A stretch of DNA of 64,000 nucleotides. Origin: Candidatus Didemnitutus mandela (GTDB lineage Bacteria; Verrucomicrobiota; Verrucomicrobiia; Opitutales; Opitutaceae). The notes below the pieces were generated by a model. The model searched no databases and was not told the origin of the DNA. It worked only from the letters and a program-made list of their open reading frames with translations. The position numbers and the translations under genes were made by a program. The DNA lies in the NCBI GenBank assembly GCA_002591725.1, contig NJAL01000007.1, positions 1 to 64,000 on the forward strand, read 5' to 3'. The number at the start of each line of letters is the position of its first letter. The first letter of the stretch is position 1. Shown here piece by piece: positions 52,812 through 61,705 of the stretch.

Positions 52812-53999
52812 ATGAGCACCGACCCGAAACACTGGGTGGCGGGCCACGTAGCTGTGCTCCCCAAGAGCGGCATTCGCGATTTTTTCGAACTCGTTGCCAA
52901 AATAAGGGGCCAGGACGTCATCTCGCTTGGCGTAGGCGAGCCCCATTTTGTTACCCCTTGGCACATCCGCGAGGCAGCAATCTGTGCTCTCCAAAAAGGT
53001 AAGACCTACTACACGTCAAATCTCGGTTTAATAGAACTGCGCTGCGCCATCGCCAAATATCTCGAACAGCACTTCGGCGTCAGCTACCAGCCCGACGACC
53101 AGATCATCGTGACCGTTGGCGTGAGCGAAGCGCTCGATCTGGCTTGCCGCACCTTCATCAATCCTGGCGACAAGGTAATGTTTCACCAGCCGTGTTACGT
53201 GAGCTATTACCCGAGCATTGCGCTTACCCACGGCCAGAGCATCGAAGTGCCAACCTATGCGGAAAACAACTTTTCCCTAACCGCCGAAGCCCTCCGCGGT
53301 GCGTGGCAGCCCGGCGCGAAGATGTTTATTCTCAATCTGCCGTGCAACCCGACCGGTGGCACATGCACGCGTGAGGAATTAGAAAAAATTGCCGAATTCT
53401 TCTGCGAGAAGGATTTACTCGTGCTGACTGACGAGATCTATTCCGAGCTAACTTTCGATGGTACACACACTTCGATCGCAAGCTTGCCCGGCATGACCGA
53501 ACGCACGATTTTTCTTCACGGTTTTTCGAAGGCCTTCGCAATGACCGGCTGGCGCATCGGCTACGCCTGTGGACCAGCTGCGCTCATCGACGCGATGATG
53601 AAGGTTCATCAATATTCGATGCTCTGTGCCTCGATCGTCGCCCAGGAAGCAGCCCTCGAAGCTCTCACACACGGTTGGGACTCCGTGTTGGAGATGCGCG
53701 ATCAATATCACCGCAATCGCGACCTCGTGGTGCTCCGTTTTAACGAGATCGGACTCAGATGCCACTCGCCCCGTGGCTCCTTCTACGCGTTTCCAGCGGT
53801 CGACCATCTCGGCCTGTGCGAAAAAGATTTCGCTGTTGGTTTGCTGCAGGAGCAAAAGGTGGCTGTTGTGCCTGGGCTCGCTTTCGGCTCCAATGGCAAG
53901 GGCCACGTGCGCGCTTGCTTTGCCACGAGTTACGAGCGACTCGTTGATGCTTGCAACCGGATGGAACGTTTTGTCTCCGCTTACGCAAAAAAAACGTAA
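52812..53999 (+). CDS. class I/II PLP-dependent aminotransferase (aspartate/aromatic type)
   Basis: Fold-type I aminotransferase of 395 residues. Residue markers: YTSNLGLIELRCAIAKYLEQ (family opening), LPCNPTGG (PLP-contact Asn near residue 178), LTDEIYSELTF (PLP-contact Asp and Tyr near 210), and the Schiff-base lysine in HGFSKAFAMTGWRIGYA (near residue 240). The C-terminal Arg that binds the substrate carboxylate is expected in AFGSNGKGHVRACFA. It probably transaminates aspartate, aromatic or branched-chain amino acids with 2-oxoglutarate; specificity cannot be told. ATG 52812 is chosen; no Shine-Dalgarno sequence. Its former regulator (Lrp type) immediately upstream is a pseudogene, so expression may now be constitutive. 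der begins 74 bp after the stop. Confidence 0.93.
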   Translation: MSTDPKHWVAGHVAVLPKSGIRDFFELVAKIRGQDVISLGVGEPHFVTPWHIREAAICALQKGKTYYTSNLGLIELRCAIAKYLEQHFGVSYQPDDQIIVTVGVSEALDLACRTFINPGDKVMFHQPCYVSYYPSIALTHGQSIEVPTYAENNFSLTAEALRGAWQPGAKMFILNLPCNPTGGTCTREELEKIAEFFCEKDLLVLTDEIYSELTFDGTHTSIASLPGMTERTIFLHGFSKAFAMTGWRIGYACGPAALIDAMMKVHQYSMLCASIVAQEAALEALTHGWDSVLEMRDQYHRNRDLVVLRFNEIGLRCHSPRGSFYAFPAVDHLGLCEKDFAVGLLQEQKVAVVPGLAFGSNGKGHVRACFATSYERLVDACNRMERFVSAYAKKT

Positions 54000-54072
54000 A
54001 TATTCCCGATCACCCTCTCGCGGTTTTAATCTGGATCCCAAGTTTAAAGCCACTAGCTTACAGTCTGAAACC

Positions 54073-55536
54073 ATGTCTCGCGTTGTCGCTATCGTCGGCC
54101 GACCCAATGTTGGCAAAAGCCGCCTGTTCAATCGACTGGCGCGCCGCCGCTTTTCCATCGTCCACAATCAAGTAGGCGTTACACGAGATGTCGTCTCTGC
54201 GGAAATCGAAGATGGGTCCTATACATTGCTTGATACCGGCGGTTTCGGACTTTTGGACCCGAACACTCCCCATAAGCTTATTAAGGCTTCGGAGGCTCAA
54301 GTGGAGGTTGCCGTCAATGTTTCCGATCTGATTCTTTTCGTCGTCGACGGCCGCCAGGGCACAACCATGCTCGACGAGCGCGTGGCGCAACTGCTGCGCA
54401 AATCGAAAAAATCTGTCATTTTCGTTGCCAACAAAACCGATTGCGGTGTCGAACACCTATCGAATGAGAGCGAGCTCTACCGTCTCGGCTTCGGCGAACC
54501 GGTCTTTGTTTCTGCCGAACACGGTGGGGGCGAGGCCGATCTGCGCACCGCGATTTTGGAGAAGCTAGGCCCGTTCCATGACATGCCAAAAACAGCCGTC
54601 GACCGGCTGACGATTTGCTTCGTTGGACGTCCCAACGTCGGCAAATCCTCGCTGAGCAATCGCCTCCTCAAAAGCGACCGCTTGATCGTCAGCGATATCC
54701 CCGGCACGACGCGCGATTCGGTAGAAATCGAATTCGACTTCAAGGCGCGCGACGGACGGCTCTGGCCATTTAGGTTGATCGATACCGCCGGTATTCGGCC
54801 GATGCCCAAGTTGTCGTCGTCGGTCGAGTATTTTTCCCGCGTCCGTTCGCTCGATGCTATTCGCAGAGCCGACGTTGTTTTCATGGTGCTCGATGCGATG
54901 GATGGTGCTACGCAGCAGGATAAATCCATCGCCGGCGAAATCATCGAGGCTGCTTGGCCAATTGTCGTTGTCGTCAATAAGTGGGACCTCGTTTGCGCGG
55001 CGATCCGTCGCGGTGAGCTAAAAAAATACAAGAGCGAACGCGATTTTCGCGAGAAGTTCGAAAGCGTGCTGCACGACCAGCTCTTTTTCACGCCAAGCGC
55101 ACCGGTGATGTTCGTCTCGGCATTTACCGACAACGATATCGAGCGCATGCTCAAGACCGCCCGCGGACTGAACGAACGCCTCAATCGTAAGATTTCAACG
55201 GCCAAACTAAACAAAGCCATAATCGAACTGACGGACCGCACGCCGCCGCCTATGGTCGGCGGCGTGCGTTTCCGGGTTTACTATGCTACACAGACCGGCA
55301 ACCGCCCGTTCAGAATCAAGTTTTTCTGCAACCGCGCAGAAAAAATTACGGAGCAATACCGGCGCTACCTCGAGGCGGGCTTAGTAAAGGAGTTCTCCCT
55401 TGATGGCTGCCCAATACACTTCGATCTCGTCGGAAAGAAACGTCAGCCTATCAAGGAACGCCTCGCGTGTTGCTCGGCGCGCTGTAAGAACACCGTCGTA
55501 TCCGCGGAAGAGGAAGCAGAATTCGGTCCGAGTTAG
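54073..55536 (+). CDS. der: ribosome-assembly GTPase Der (EngA)
   Basis: Der has two GTPase domains in tandem and a KH-like domain and helps mature the 50S ribosomal subunit. The first P-loop GRPNVGKSRLFNRL is at about residues 8-21 and the second, GRPNVGKSSLSNRLL, at about 185-199. DTGGFG and DTAGIR G3 motifs, NKTD and NKWD G4 motifs are present, and the KH region follows (about 375 on, RTPPPMVGGVRFRVYYATQT). The frame is open further upstream, but ATG 54073 begins MSRVVAIVGRPNVGKS as expected for the family and is chosen. 487 residues is normal. The C-terminal tail is Cys-rich (ACCSARCKN), unusual for Der and possibly drifted. fmt follows 18 bp after the stop. Confidence 0.97.
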   Translation: MSRVVAIVGRPNVGKSRLFNRLARRRFSIVHNQVGVTRDVVSAEIEDGSYTLLDTGGFGLLDPNTPHKLIKASEAQVEVAVNVSDLILFVVDGRQGTTMLDERVAQLLRKSKKSVIFVANKTDCGVEHLSNESELYRLGFGEPVFVSAEHGGGEADLRTAILEKLGPFHDMPKTAVDRLTICFVGRPNVGKSSLSNRLLKSDRLIVSDIPGTTRDSVEIEFDFKARDGRLWPFRLIDTAGIRPMPKLSSSVEYFSRVRSLDAIRRADVVFMVLDAMDGATQQDKSIAGEIIEAAWPIVVVVNKWDLVCAAIRRGELKKYKSERDFREKFESVLHDQLFFTPSAPVMFVSAFTDNDIERMLKTARGLNERLNRKISTAKLNKAIIELTDRTPPPMVGGVRFRVYYATQTGNRPFRIKFFCNRAEKITEQYRRYLEAGLVKEFSLDGCPIHFDLVGKKRQPIKERLACCSARCKNTVVSAEEEAEFGPS

Positions 55537-55554
55537 CTCAACGACTGAGTCACT

Positions 55555-56556
55555 ATGCTTCGTCTGGTTTTTATGGGCTCCGATGCGATTGCGTTGCCAT
55601 TGCTCAATTGGCTGGCCAGCGAAGGCAGGGGAGTCGCCGAAATCGTCGCCGTCTTCACGCAGCCCGACCGACGATTTGGTCGCGGCCAAAAAATTCAAGC
55701 CAACAAAATCAAACGTTGGGCAGAGAGCCGGGCACTTCCGATATATCAGCCCCAAAAGCTCGACGATTCCGAATTAGCTACACTTCAGACGTACGCGCCG
55801 GACGTCGCACTGGTGATGGCTTACGGGCACATCCTGCGCAATTGCTTTATTCACACGCCGCGGTTCGGCACGTTCAACCTTCACACTTCACTTTTGCCAA
55901 GCTATCGCGGTCCTTCGCCGATCCAGGCGGCTATCACCAATGGAGAAAAGGAGACCGGCGTTACGTTAATGAGTATCGTTACCGAACTCGATGCTGGGCC
56001 CATTGCTGACGTGGAACGTGTGGCGATCGGCTCGCTTGATACTGCGCTCGAAGTCGAGGCCAAACTTGCCGCCGCCTGCGTTCCGCTGCTTGCGCGCACC
56101 CTGCCGAAGCTCGCCACTGCCGAAATTTCCTTCACTACGCAACTTGACAGACGTGCGACCTTTTGCCGGAAACTTGAAAGAGGTGACGGCGTGCTCGACT
56201 TTACCCAACCAGCGTCGGCCATCGCCGCTCGCATCAACGGCCTTTCCCCGTGGCCGGCATGCACGGTCGAAATCGCCGGCCAATTTGTGAAAATCGGCCG
56301 AGCCGACGTTGCGGCATCAACGGTTCCGGCCCGCAGGCTGCCGGCCGGAACCGTGTTCGGCACCAACGCCGAGGGCCTGCTCGTGGCGACAGGGAACGGA
56401 GTCCTGTGTTTGCGTCGCTTGCAACGTCCTGGCGGAAGAATGCTGCCTGCCGCCAATTTCTTACGGGGTTTTCCGATCGCTATCGGCACGAGCCTACCAT
56501 CTCAGCCGATGCCAAGTTTGGTCGCCAACCAGCCGTTTCCATTCCGCAAAATTTAA
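55555..56556 (+). CDS. fmt: methionyl-tRNA formyltransferase
   Basis: Formylates Met-tRNAfMet using 10-formyl-tetrahydrofolate so that translation can start. The N-terminal Rossmann-like domain has MLRLVFMGSDAIALP, FTQPDRRFGRGQKIQANKIK, and the catalytic motif FNLHTSLLPSYRGPSPIQAA (Asn, His near residue 108-110). It also has GVTLMSIVTELDAGPI. The C-terminal OB-like domain begins near 206. The motif is normally followed by Arg-Gly-Ala-Ala-Pro; here it is Arg-Gly-Pro-Ser-Pro, a mild change near the active site. 333 residues is slightly long (usual about 315). ATG 55555; no Shine-Dalgarno sequence. Its end overlaps an intrinsic-terminator-like hairpin. Confidence 0.95.
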   Translation: MLRLVFMGSDAIALPLLNWLASEGRGVAEIVAVFTQPDRRFGRGQKIQANKIKRWAESRALPIYQPQKLDDSELATLQTYAPDVALVMAYGHILRNCFIHTPRFGTFNLHTSLLPSYRGPSPIQAAITNGEKETGVTLMSIVTELDAGPIADVERVAIGSLDTALEVEAKLAAACVPLLARTLPKLATAEISFTTQLDRRATFCRKLERGDGVLDFTQPASAIAARINGLSPWPACTVEIAGQFVKIGRADVAASTVPARRLPAGTVFGTNAEGLLVATGNGVLCLRRLQRPGGRMLPAANFLRGFPIAIGTSLPSQPMPSLVANQPFPFRKI

Positions 56557-56590
56557 GGAAGTTTCGGCTTCTTTTTAAGCTTTTTTAATA
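56555..56590 (+). terminator. possible intrinsic terminator after fmt
   Basis: AAGGAAG and CTTCTTT form a 7-bp stem (one G-T pair) around a 6-base TTTCGG loop, starting at the last bases of the fmt stop codon and running into T-rich sequence (TTTTTAAGCTTTTTT). This would end the der-fmt transcription unit. Stability is modest, as the stem is A/T-rich. Confidence 0.45.
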
Positions 56591-56599
56591 AGCTTCTAT

Positions 56600-57179
56600 G
56601 TGCTACTGTATTCCCATGTTTTTTTCTTCGACTTACCACAGTAGGTTCGCTCACTGCACAGACATCGCAAGGCTCCGGTACCGGATTTGAAACCGCTAAG
56701 ACTAAGGGAGGATGTGCGCATACTGAATCAAAAGCTTGGAGAGCTTTCTCTAACCGTCGAGCAGCTGGCCCCGTTAAAGCAACACTCTCCAGTCTTAAGC
56801 CGACCAAAATTACGCCACAGTAGTGGCAGTTCAATCACGCCGTGACCGATGTAAATCGCATTCTATAATTGGCGCTTTCCGACCAGCGCCGCGATATTCT
56901 CATCCAAATTGTAGCCCAAATAGAATGTTTCGGCAAGCAGACGAACGCTACACTCAATTCGCTTGCGAAAGAACAAGCGAAGAGTCCGGGTGGCGCAAAC
57001 GAGTTTCGGCGACGGTTTCGCCAGAAAAGGCATCAACTACACTGTACAAACCGGCGACACGATTTACTCCGTTGCTGCGAAAAAACTCGCCTATCAAAGG
57101 CATTGTAAGCACCAACAAGATTCCCGATCCTGCCAAAATCATAGTTGGCCAAACGCTCTTTATTCCCCAAGGCAAATAA
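56600..57179 (+). pseudogene. LysM-domain peptidoglycan-binding protein pseudogene
   Basis: Shifting frames give LRLREDVRILNQKLGELSLT (56690-56750), then SDQRRDILIQ / QIECFGKQTNATLNSLAKEQ (56876-56980), AQTSFGDGFARKGINYTVQT (56995-57050) with the LysM start GDTIYSVA, and INTNKI-type IVSTNKIPDPAKIIVGQTLF (57100-57165) with the LysM end IPQGK, TAA 57177. The LysM motif normally binds N-acetylglucosamine-containing peptidoglycan. Two or more frameshifts split the single LysM domain, so it is dead. Its end lies 1 bp before the GTG start of parB. Confidence 0.85.
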
Positions 57180-57180
57180 C

Positions 57181-58077
57181 GTGGTTACTAACAAGTCACG
57201 ACTCGGACGTGGCCTCGGCGCACTCATTGCCAGCGGCACGCCTCTGGAAAAAAATGCCCCGGTCCCCACTGCACCACCGTCCGGCGCGCTTGCCAACTAT
57301 CGCGAAGTGCCGGTAGCTCAGGTCGAGCCCAATCCCTATCAACCGCGCAAAAAGATCAACCCCGAGGTGCTTACCGAACTGGTTCAGAGCATCTGCGCCG
57401 AAGGCCTCCTCCAGCCGATTGTTGTACGGCCCGTTGGCGAAAAATTTCAGCTCATTGCAGGCGAGCGCCGCTGGCGCGCTTTTCAGCAACTCAAACTTAA
57501 GGCCATCCCGGCGCGCGTTATGATATCGAGCGATGCTTCATCGGCTACGCTCGCCATGATCGAAAACCTCCAGCGCGCCGGCCTGAGCTCCCTCGAGGAA
57601 GCGCATGGTTATGCGAGCTTGATTCGCGATTTCGATCTGACACAGGAGGCGGCTGCACAGCGAGTCGGCCGCAGCCGTGCGGCTGTCGCGAATTCGCTGC
57701 GCCTCCTCAGCCTCGAGCCTGAGCTTCAAGGTTACCTGAACAAGGAGTTGCTCAGTGCCGGACACGCCAAGGTCTTGCTTGGGGTCGAAAGCTCTACCGA
57801 ACGCTTGTCGCTCGCCCGGCGCTGTCTAAAAGAGGATCTCAGTGTGCGCGCTCTCGAGGCGCTGGTGGTACAAAAGCGCGGAGGCGCTCCTGGCAAGCGT
57901 CGCAACGTTCCCATGGTAGAAGCCACGGCGATTTCCGACATCGAGCGCAAACTCACCTCCCATCTTGGTGCGCGTTCTTTGCTACGGCACTCGCCGAAAC
58001 GGGGACTCATTACCATCGAATACGCTGGCAACGACGATTTGCAACGCATTCTCTACAAACTAGGTGTCGTGCTGTAA
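57181..58077 (+). CDS. parB: chromosome-partitioning protein ParB
   Basis: ParB is a CTP-dependent DNA clamp that loads at parS sites and drives chromosome segregation with ParA. The N-terminal KSRLGRGLGALIAS (residues about 5-18) is the ParA-contact region. The CTP-binding fold has QVEPNPYQPRKKIN, GLLQPIVVRPV and AGERRWRAFQQL (about residues 92-103). IENLQRAGLSSLEEAHGY (usually Glu-Asn-Leu-Gln-Arg-Glu-Asp-Leu) and the helix-turn-helix TQEAAAQRVGRSRAAVANSL (near 155-175) follow, with a C-terminal dimer domain. GTG 57181 (MVTNKSRLG) is preferred to the upstream TTG 57145, which lies in the LysM pseudogene's final codons; an AAGG sits about 8 bases before it. ParA is not in this window. Confidence 0.95.
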   Translation: MVTNKSRLGRGLGALIASGTPLEKNAPVPTAPPSGALANYREVPVAQVEPNPYQPRKKINPEVLTELVQSICAEGLLQPIVVRPVGEKFQLIAGERRWRAFQQLKLKAIPARVMISSDASSATLAMIENLQRAGLSSLEEAHGYASLIRDFDLTQEAAAQRVGRSRAAVANSLRLLSLEPELQGYLNKELLSAGHAKVLLGVESSTERLSLARRCLKEDLSVRALEALVVQKRGGAPGKRRNVPMVEATAISDIERKLTSHLGARSLLRHSPKRGLITIEYAGNDDLQRILYKLGVVL

Positions 58078-59798
58078 CTACGGCGAGGCTGGTAGAAGGT
58101 ACGGTGCCTTGCAAACGGAATTTGGATTGTCTTTTTACCACAAAGCCAGAGGCCAATTCTGTCTTGGCGACGCGCTGGCAGAGTTCCTTAAAGTTAAAGG
58201 CGCGATCGGCGGTATTCTCCAAAGCGCCCACCTGTTCATAAGTTCCGCAATTCCTCAGTGACTAGTCGTGGCCGGTCAGAAACGCGAAATTGTTGCTTAC
58301 GAGATGAAAAAATGCTCAATTTCCCATATTTGGCGTCTGGACGTGCCTTAGAACGAGAACGTGCATGGGCATGGGCATTATCCATGCCAATCGATTCGCT
58401 ACTCTGTTAACCGGACTGAGCGGAGGTGATGGTCCTGGCTGCTTCTTTGAATTTGAAGCAGCGATAGATAGCTCGTGTTTCTTTTATAGTCAGCATGTTT
58501 GGAAGCCTCGGTCAACTCGTGTTCCCGAAAGCCTTGGCGATATCGTCTTCAAGAAACGGCTGCTACACGGCAGGCAATTTAACTGAATTTTAAAGGTAAG
58601 TCGGCGGCTTTGGAAAACAATGTGACGAACAGCAAAACAGCGACAAAAAAGGTCCTCGATGGTGTGATTTACGAGTTTGATGAAGGGGGCAAGATGGAGC
58701 TCCTCGGCTTTGATCTCGTTGCCCGTGCCATCGGTGTAGAAGGCCGTCACTTTGTCGATGTTGACCTTGGCAAAATGGTGCGTGCATGCGGCGACTTTGG
58801 AGCCCTTGAACCATTTTTGAGCAATTCCTCCATCAGCGTTGCCGGGATGACGTGGGCGTTGTCGGTTTGCCGCTCGGTGGCCTGCTGGAAAGCCTAATGC
58901 TTGGTGTAGCTGAGCGGATTCGTCATGAATACGCTGAGCGTGGACGGGGGCCGAGCTTAGACGCTTTCGTGGCAGGTTACTCGGTTACCGATTATCTCGA
59001 CTAGCTTTCCTTCGATTTCCGCCTTGCTGAGGATACTAACGAACGGGAGCTCGATTGACTTCGCGGTATTTTTGGCGCTCAGCTGGAACTTAACTTATTA
59101 TCCAGTATGCGCTTTAATAAGCAAAGAGGAACACTTGGCGACTTCCTGGGTTAGGCCAAGATCGCACTCGGTTAACTGGCTGTGGTGCCGGGCGACGGAC
59201 CTTCTGTTGAACACCTAGATCGCTCCGATGACGATGTTTGCCTTTAGCGGAACCGTGATGTATTCGAATCCGGTGAGAAAGCCTTTCACCGAACTCATGG
59301 ACGGTTCCTGCGTGACGCTGTTGCGAAAGAAGAGCTGTTCGTTGGCCACGATGACTTTGCTGGCATTGTCCGAAAAGGCTGGCAGTAGCTTTCTCGCGGT
59401 GTCGTGAAGCTGGAGTTTCTTGCTGCGACCGGCGTTCCAAAGTGTGGGCGAATAATAGGCATGCTTGAAATCGATTTCCCACGCTTTGAGAGGTAGAATT
59501 CTATCGATGCGCCTTCGCCTAGAGGAGCTCAACGACCTTTGCTGGCGGCTGACTAGATGGCGGAAGAATCCCCCCTGGTGGCTGGGATCTGGATTGGAAG
59601 TGATTTTGGTCAGTAACAAGCGGCGAAGTGTCCCGGTGAAGGAGCTCGAGGACATTGGGAAAACTGGGCGTCGAACAAAAAACGTTGGGGAAAAGAGTGG
59701 AAAGGCGACTAATGTAATAAAATGAAGTGGCCAAGGGCGAATATCTCAATACTTACATAGCCAAGTCAAGTCTAGCAGCGAATTACACCGACTAAGCG
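58078..59798. other. 1.7-kb degenerate region, possible large minus-strand protein remnant
   Basis: Minus-strand frames share patches that look like real protein across about 1.1 kb: YYSPTLWNAGRSKKLQLHDT near 59445-59390, SMSSVKGFLTGFEYITVPLK near 59300-59245, and KVTAFYTDGTGNEIKAEELH with LAPFIKLVNHTIEDLFC near 58755-58665. They suggest one eroded, beta-rich (perhaps AsmA/YdbH-like) envelope protein, but I recognise no diagnostic motif. 58.08-58.4 kb shows nothing. Confidence 0.3.
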
Positions 59799-60165
59799 AT
59801 GGGTAACTCCGCTGGCACCAAGGGCGAAAACCCCGCGGTAACTTTCTTTACCGGCGCCATAGGTTTCGTGTTGTTACCTAAAATTGGCACAGCTCGCACG
59901 AGCGGCGCGACGAGATCGACATCACGGGCCGCGATGGTGACATGCTAGTATTTGTTGAGGTGAAGGCGCACGGCGCCGACTCGTTTGTGCCCAACTACCA
60001 CATGGTCGACTAGCGGAATAAGCGTGTGCTGCAACGCACGGTGCATGCATATCTCTCGGTGCTCGGAAACCCGCTGCAGACTTTTCTCTTTCGACGTAGC
60101 TGACGTCGATTTGCACGGCAGTATGGCGGCGTGCTCAGTACCTACACTTTGCTAACATGTCGTTT
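59799..60165 (+). pseudogene. YraN/UPF0102 endonuclease-like pseudogene
   Basis: ATG 59799 opens MGNSAGTKGENPAV (usual Gly-x-x-Gly-Glu-x-x-Ala start). After a frameshift, RDEIDITGRDGDMLVFVEVK (59908-59965) carries the active-site-like Asp-Glu-Ile-Asp and Glu-Val-Lys of the nuclease-fold family, followed by AHGADSFVPNYHMVD and a stop at 60012, then NKRVLQRTVHAYLSVLGNPL (60017-60075). Another frame ends with FSFDVADVDLHG, the usual final Phe-Asp-Val strand. UPF0102 proteins are predicted nucleases. At least three lesions; dead. It sits 175 bp upstream of the intact NtrC-type regulator. Confidence 0.85.
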
Positions 60166-60340
60166 CTCCGAAAGGGCTATTGTTGTCCAAAAAACGGATT
60201 GCTGGGAGGTTTTTATCTTAAATTGAAGTAACGGGTTGTGGCGATTTTTGAAGCTAAAAAAATTCACTCGGTGCTCAGCGTTTGTGTCAGTTTGGCGCAA
60301 AACCATTGACTCCGTTAAGTTTTGTGGCCTTCATGAAAAT

Positions 60341-61705
60341 ATGATGCCGAGCGTTTTGATCGTCGATGACGAGAAGCACACTCGCGAGGGCTTGGAGCAG
60401 GCGTTGCAGGACAACTACGACATGTCGGTTGCGGCCAGCGCGGATGAGGGCTTCAACCTGATGGATGCGCAGAAATTCGATGTGATTGTGACCGACTTGC
60501 GGATGCCTGGGAAAAGCGGTCTCAAGGTGATCGATGAGGCACTCACACTTATCAACAAGCCCGCGGTGATTATGATGACCGCTTACGGTAGCATCGATTC
60601 GGCGGTCGAAGCGATGAAGCGCGGTGCCGCGGATTTTCTCACCAAACCGGTCAATATCGAGCGGCTTGAAATTATCATCCAGCGCGCGCTAAAATCGCGC
60701 GCCCTGGAGATCGAAGTGAAACAGCTACAAGAACGACTCCATGACAAATTCAATATCAATGGCTTCGTGGGGCACTCGCAAAAACTGCAGGAAGTGGTCG
60801 AGCGCGTGAAACTCGTGGCGCCGGCGAAAGCCACGGTATTGATCGAAGGCGAGACCGGCACCGGCAAGGAACTCGTGGCGCAGGCTATCCACCAGGCGCG
60901 TTCGCGCGCTTGTGGGCCGTTCGTTGCGGTCCATTGCGCGGCGCTGCCATCGACGTTGCTCGAGAGCGAGCTCTTCGGCCACGAACGCGGCGCGTTTACC
61001 GGTGCGACGGAGCGGCGCGAGGGACGCTTTGAAGTGGCAGATGGCGGCACGGTGTTTCTCGACGAAATTGGCGAGATCGGCTCGGAAATCCAGGTTAAGC
61101 TGCTGCGTTTCCTCGAAACAAAAAGTTTTGAGCGTATCGGCAGCACAAAAACAATCACTGTCGATGTGCGACTCGTTGCCGCGACCAACAAGAATCTCGA
61201 ACAGATGGTGAAGAAAGGAGAGTTTCGCGAAGATCTTTTCTTCCGGCTTAACGTCGTACGCATTGCCACGCCAGCGCTGCGCGAACGACCCGAAGACGTT
61301 CCCTTCTTGCTCGATTATTTCCTTGCGCTCTATGCGAAAGAAAATGGCTTCAAGCCTGTGCAGATTGACCCTGGTGCGTTGAAGACGCTGCAGGCCTACG
61401 CGTGGCCTGGAAACATCCGTGAGCTGCGAAACTTTGCCGAAAGCGTAACAGTGTTGCGACGAGGCGGGCGGTTGACCGAGTTCGAGCTCGAACCGCGTTT
61501 CCGCGGCAAGATGATGTTCGATTCGGCCTCCGTGCAAGACAATGCGTTTTCCGTCGAAGAAAACGAAAAGCGCCTGCTACAGGAAGCTTTGATTAAGGCG
61601 CACGGCAATCGCACCAAGGCGGCTAAGCTGATGGATATCTCACGACGTACGCTGCACCGCAAGCTTTCGCAATGGCCGGAACTCAACATGATCGACCGCG
61701 GATGA
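60341..61705 (+). CDS. NtrC-family sigma-54-dependent response regulator
   Basis: A 454-residue, three-domain activator. The receiver domain (1-120) has VLIVDDEKHT, the phospho-acceptor Asp in DVIVTDLRMPG (about 52), MMTAYGS and the TKPVN lysine. The AAA+ domain (about 140-370) has Walker A EGETGTGKELV near 169, the sigma-54-contact loop GAFTGA near 216, Walker B ADGGTVFLDEIGE near 232-244, and the Arg-finger region FREDLFFRL. A C-terminal helix-turn-helix follows (GNRTKAAKLMDISRRTLHRK). All essential residues are intact, so it should activate sigma-54 promoters when phosphorylated. ATG 60341 is preferred to the upstream in-frame GTG 60236. Its cognate kinase is not recognisable nearby; the only kinase in this window is a pseudogene. 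No sigma-54 gene here. Confidence 0.95.
   Translation: MMPSVLIVDDEKHTREGLEQALQDNYDMSVAASADEGFNLMDAQKFDVIVTDLRMPGKSGLKVIDEALTLINKPAVIMMTAYGSIDSAVEAMKRGAADFLTKPVNIERLEIIIQRALKSRALEIEVKQLQERLHDKFNINGFVGHSQKLQEVVERVKLVAPAKATVLIEGETGTGKELVAQAIHQARSRACGPFVAVHCAALPSTLLESELFGHERGAFTGATERREGRFEVADGGTVFLDEIGEIGSEIQVKLLRFLETKSFERIGSTKTITVDVRLVAATNKNLEQMVKKGEFREDLFFRLNVVRIATPALRERPEDVPFLLDYFLALYAKENGFKPVQIDPGALKTLQAYAWPGNIRELRNFAESVTVLRRGGRLTEFELEPRFRGKMMFDSASVQDNAFSVEENEKRLLQEALIKAHGNRTKAAKLMDISRRTLHRKLSQWPELNMIDRG

Noticed and set aside
54477-55241. Long open frame on the minus strand (254 codons) opposite der
   Set aside because: It is antisense to the well-supported der GTPase; its protein is low-complexity Arg/Ser-rich, as expected from a GC-rich codon shadow.
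60583-61537. Two long minus-strand frames (228 and 270 codons) opposite the NtrC-type gene
   Set aside because: Both overlap the intact regulator on the other strand and show no domain; shadows of its codon bias.
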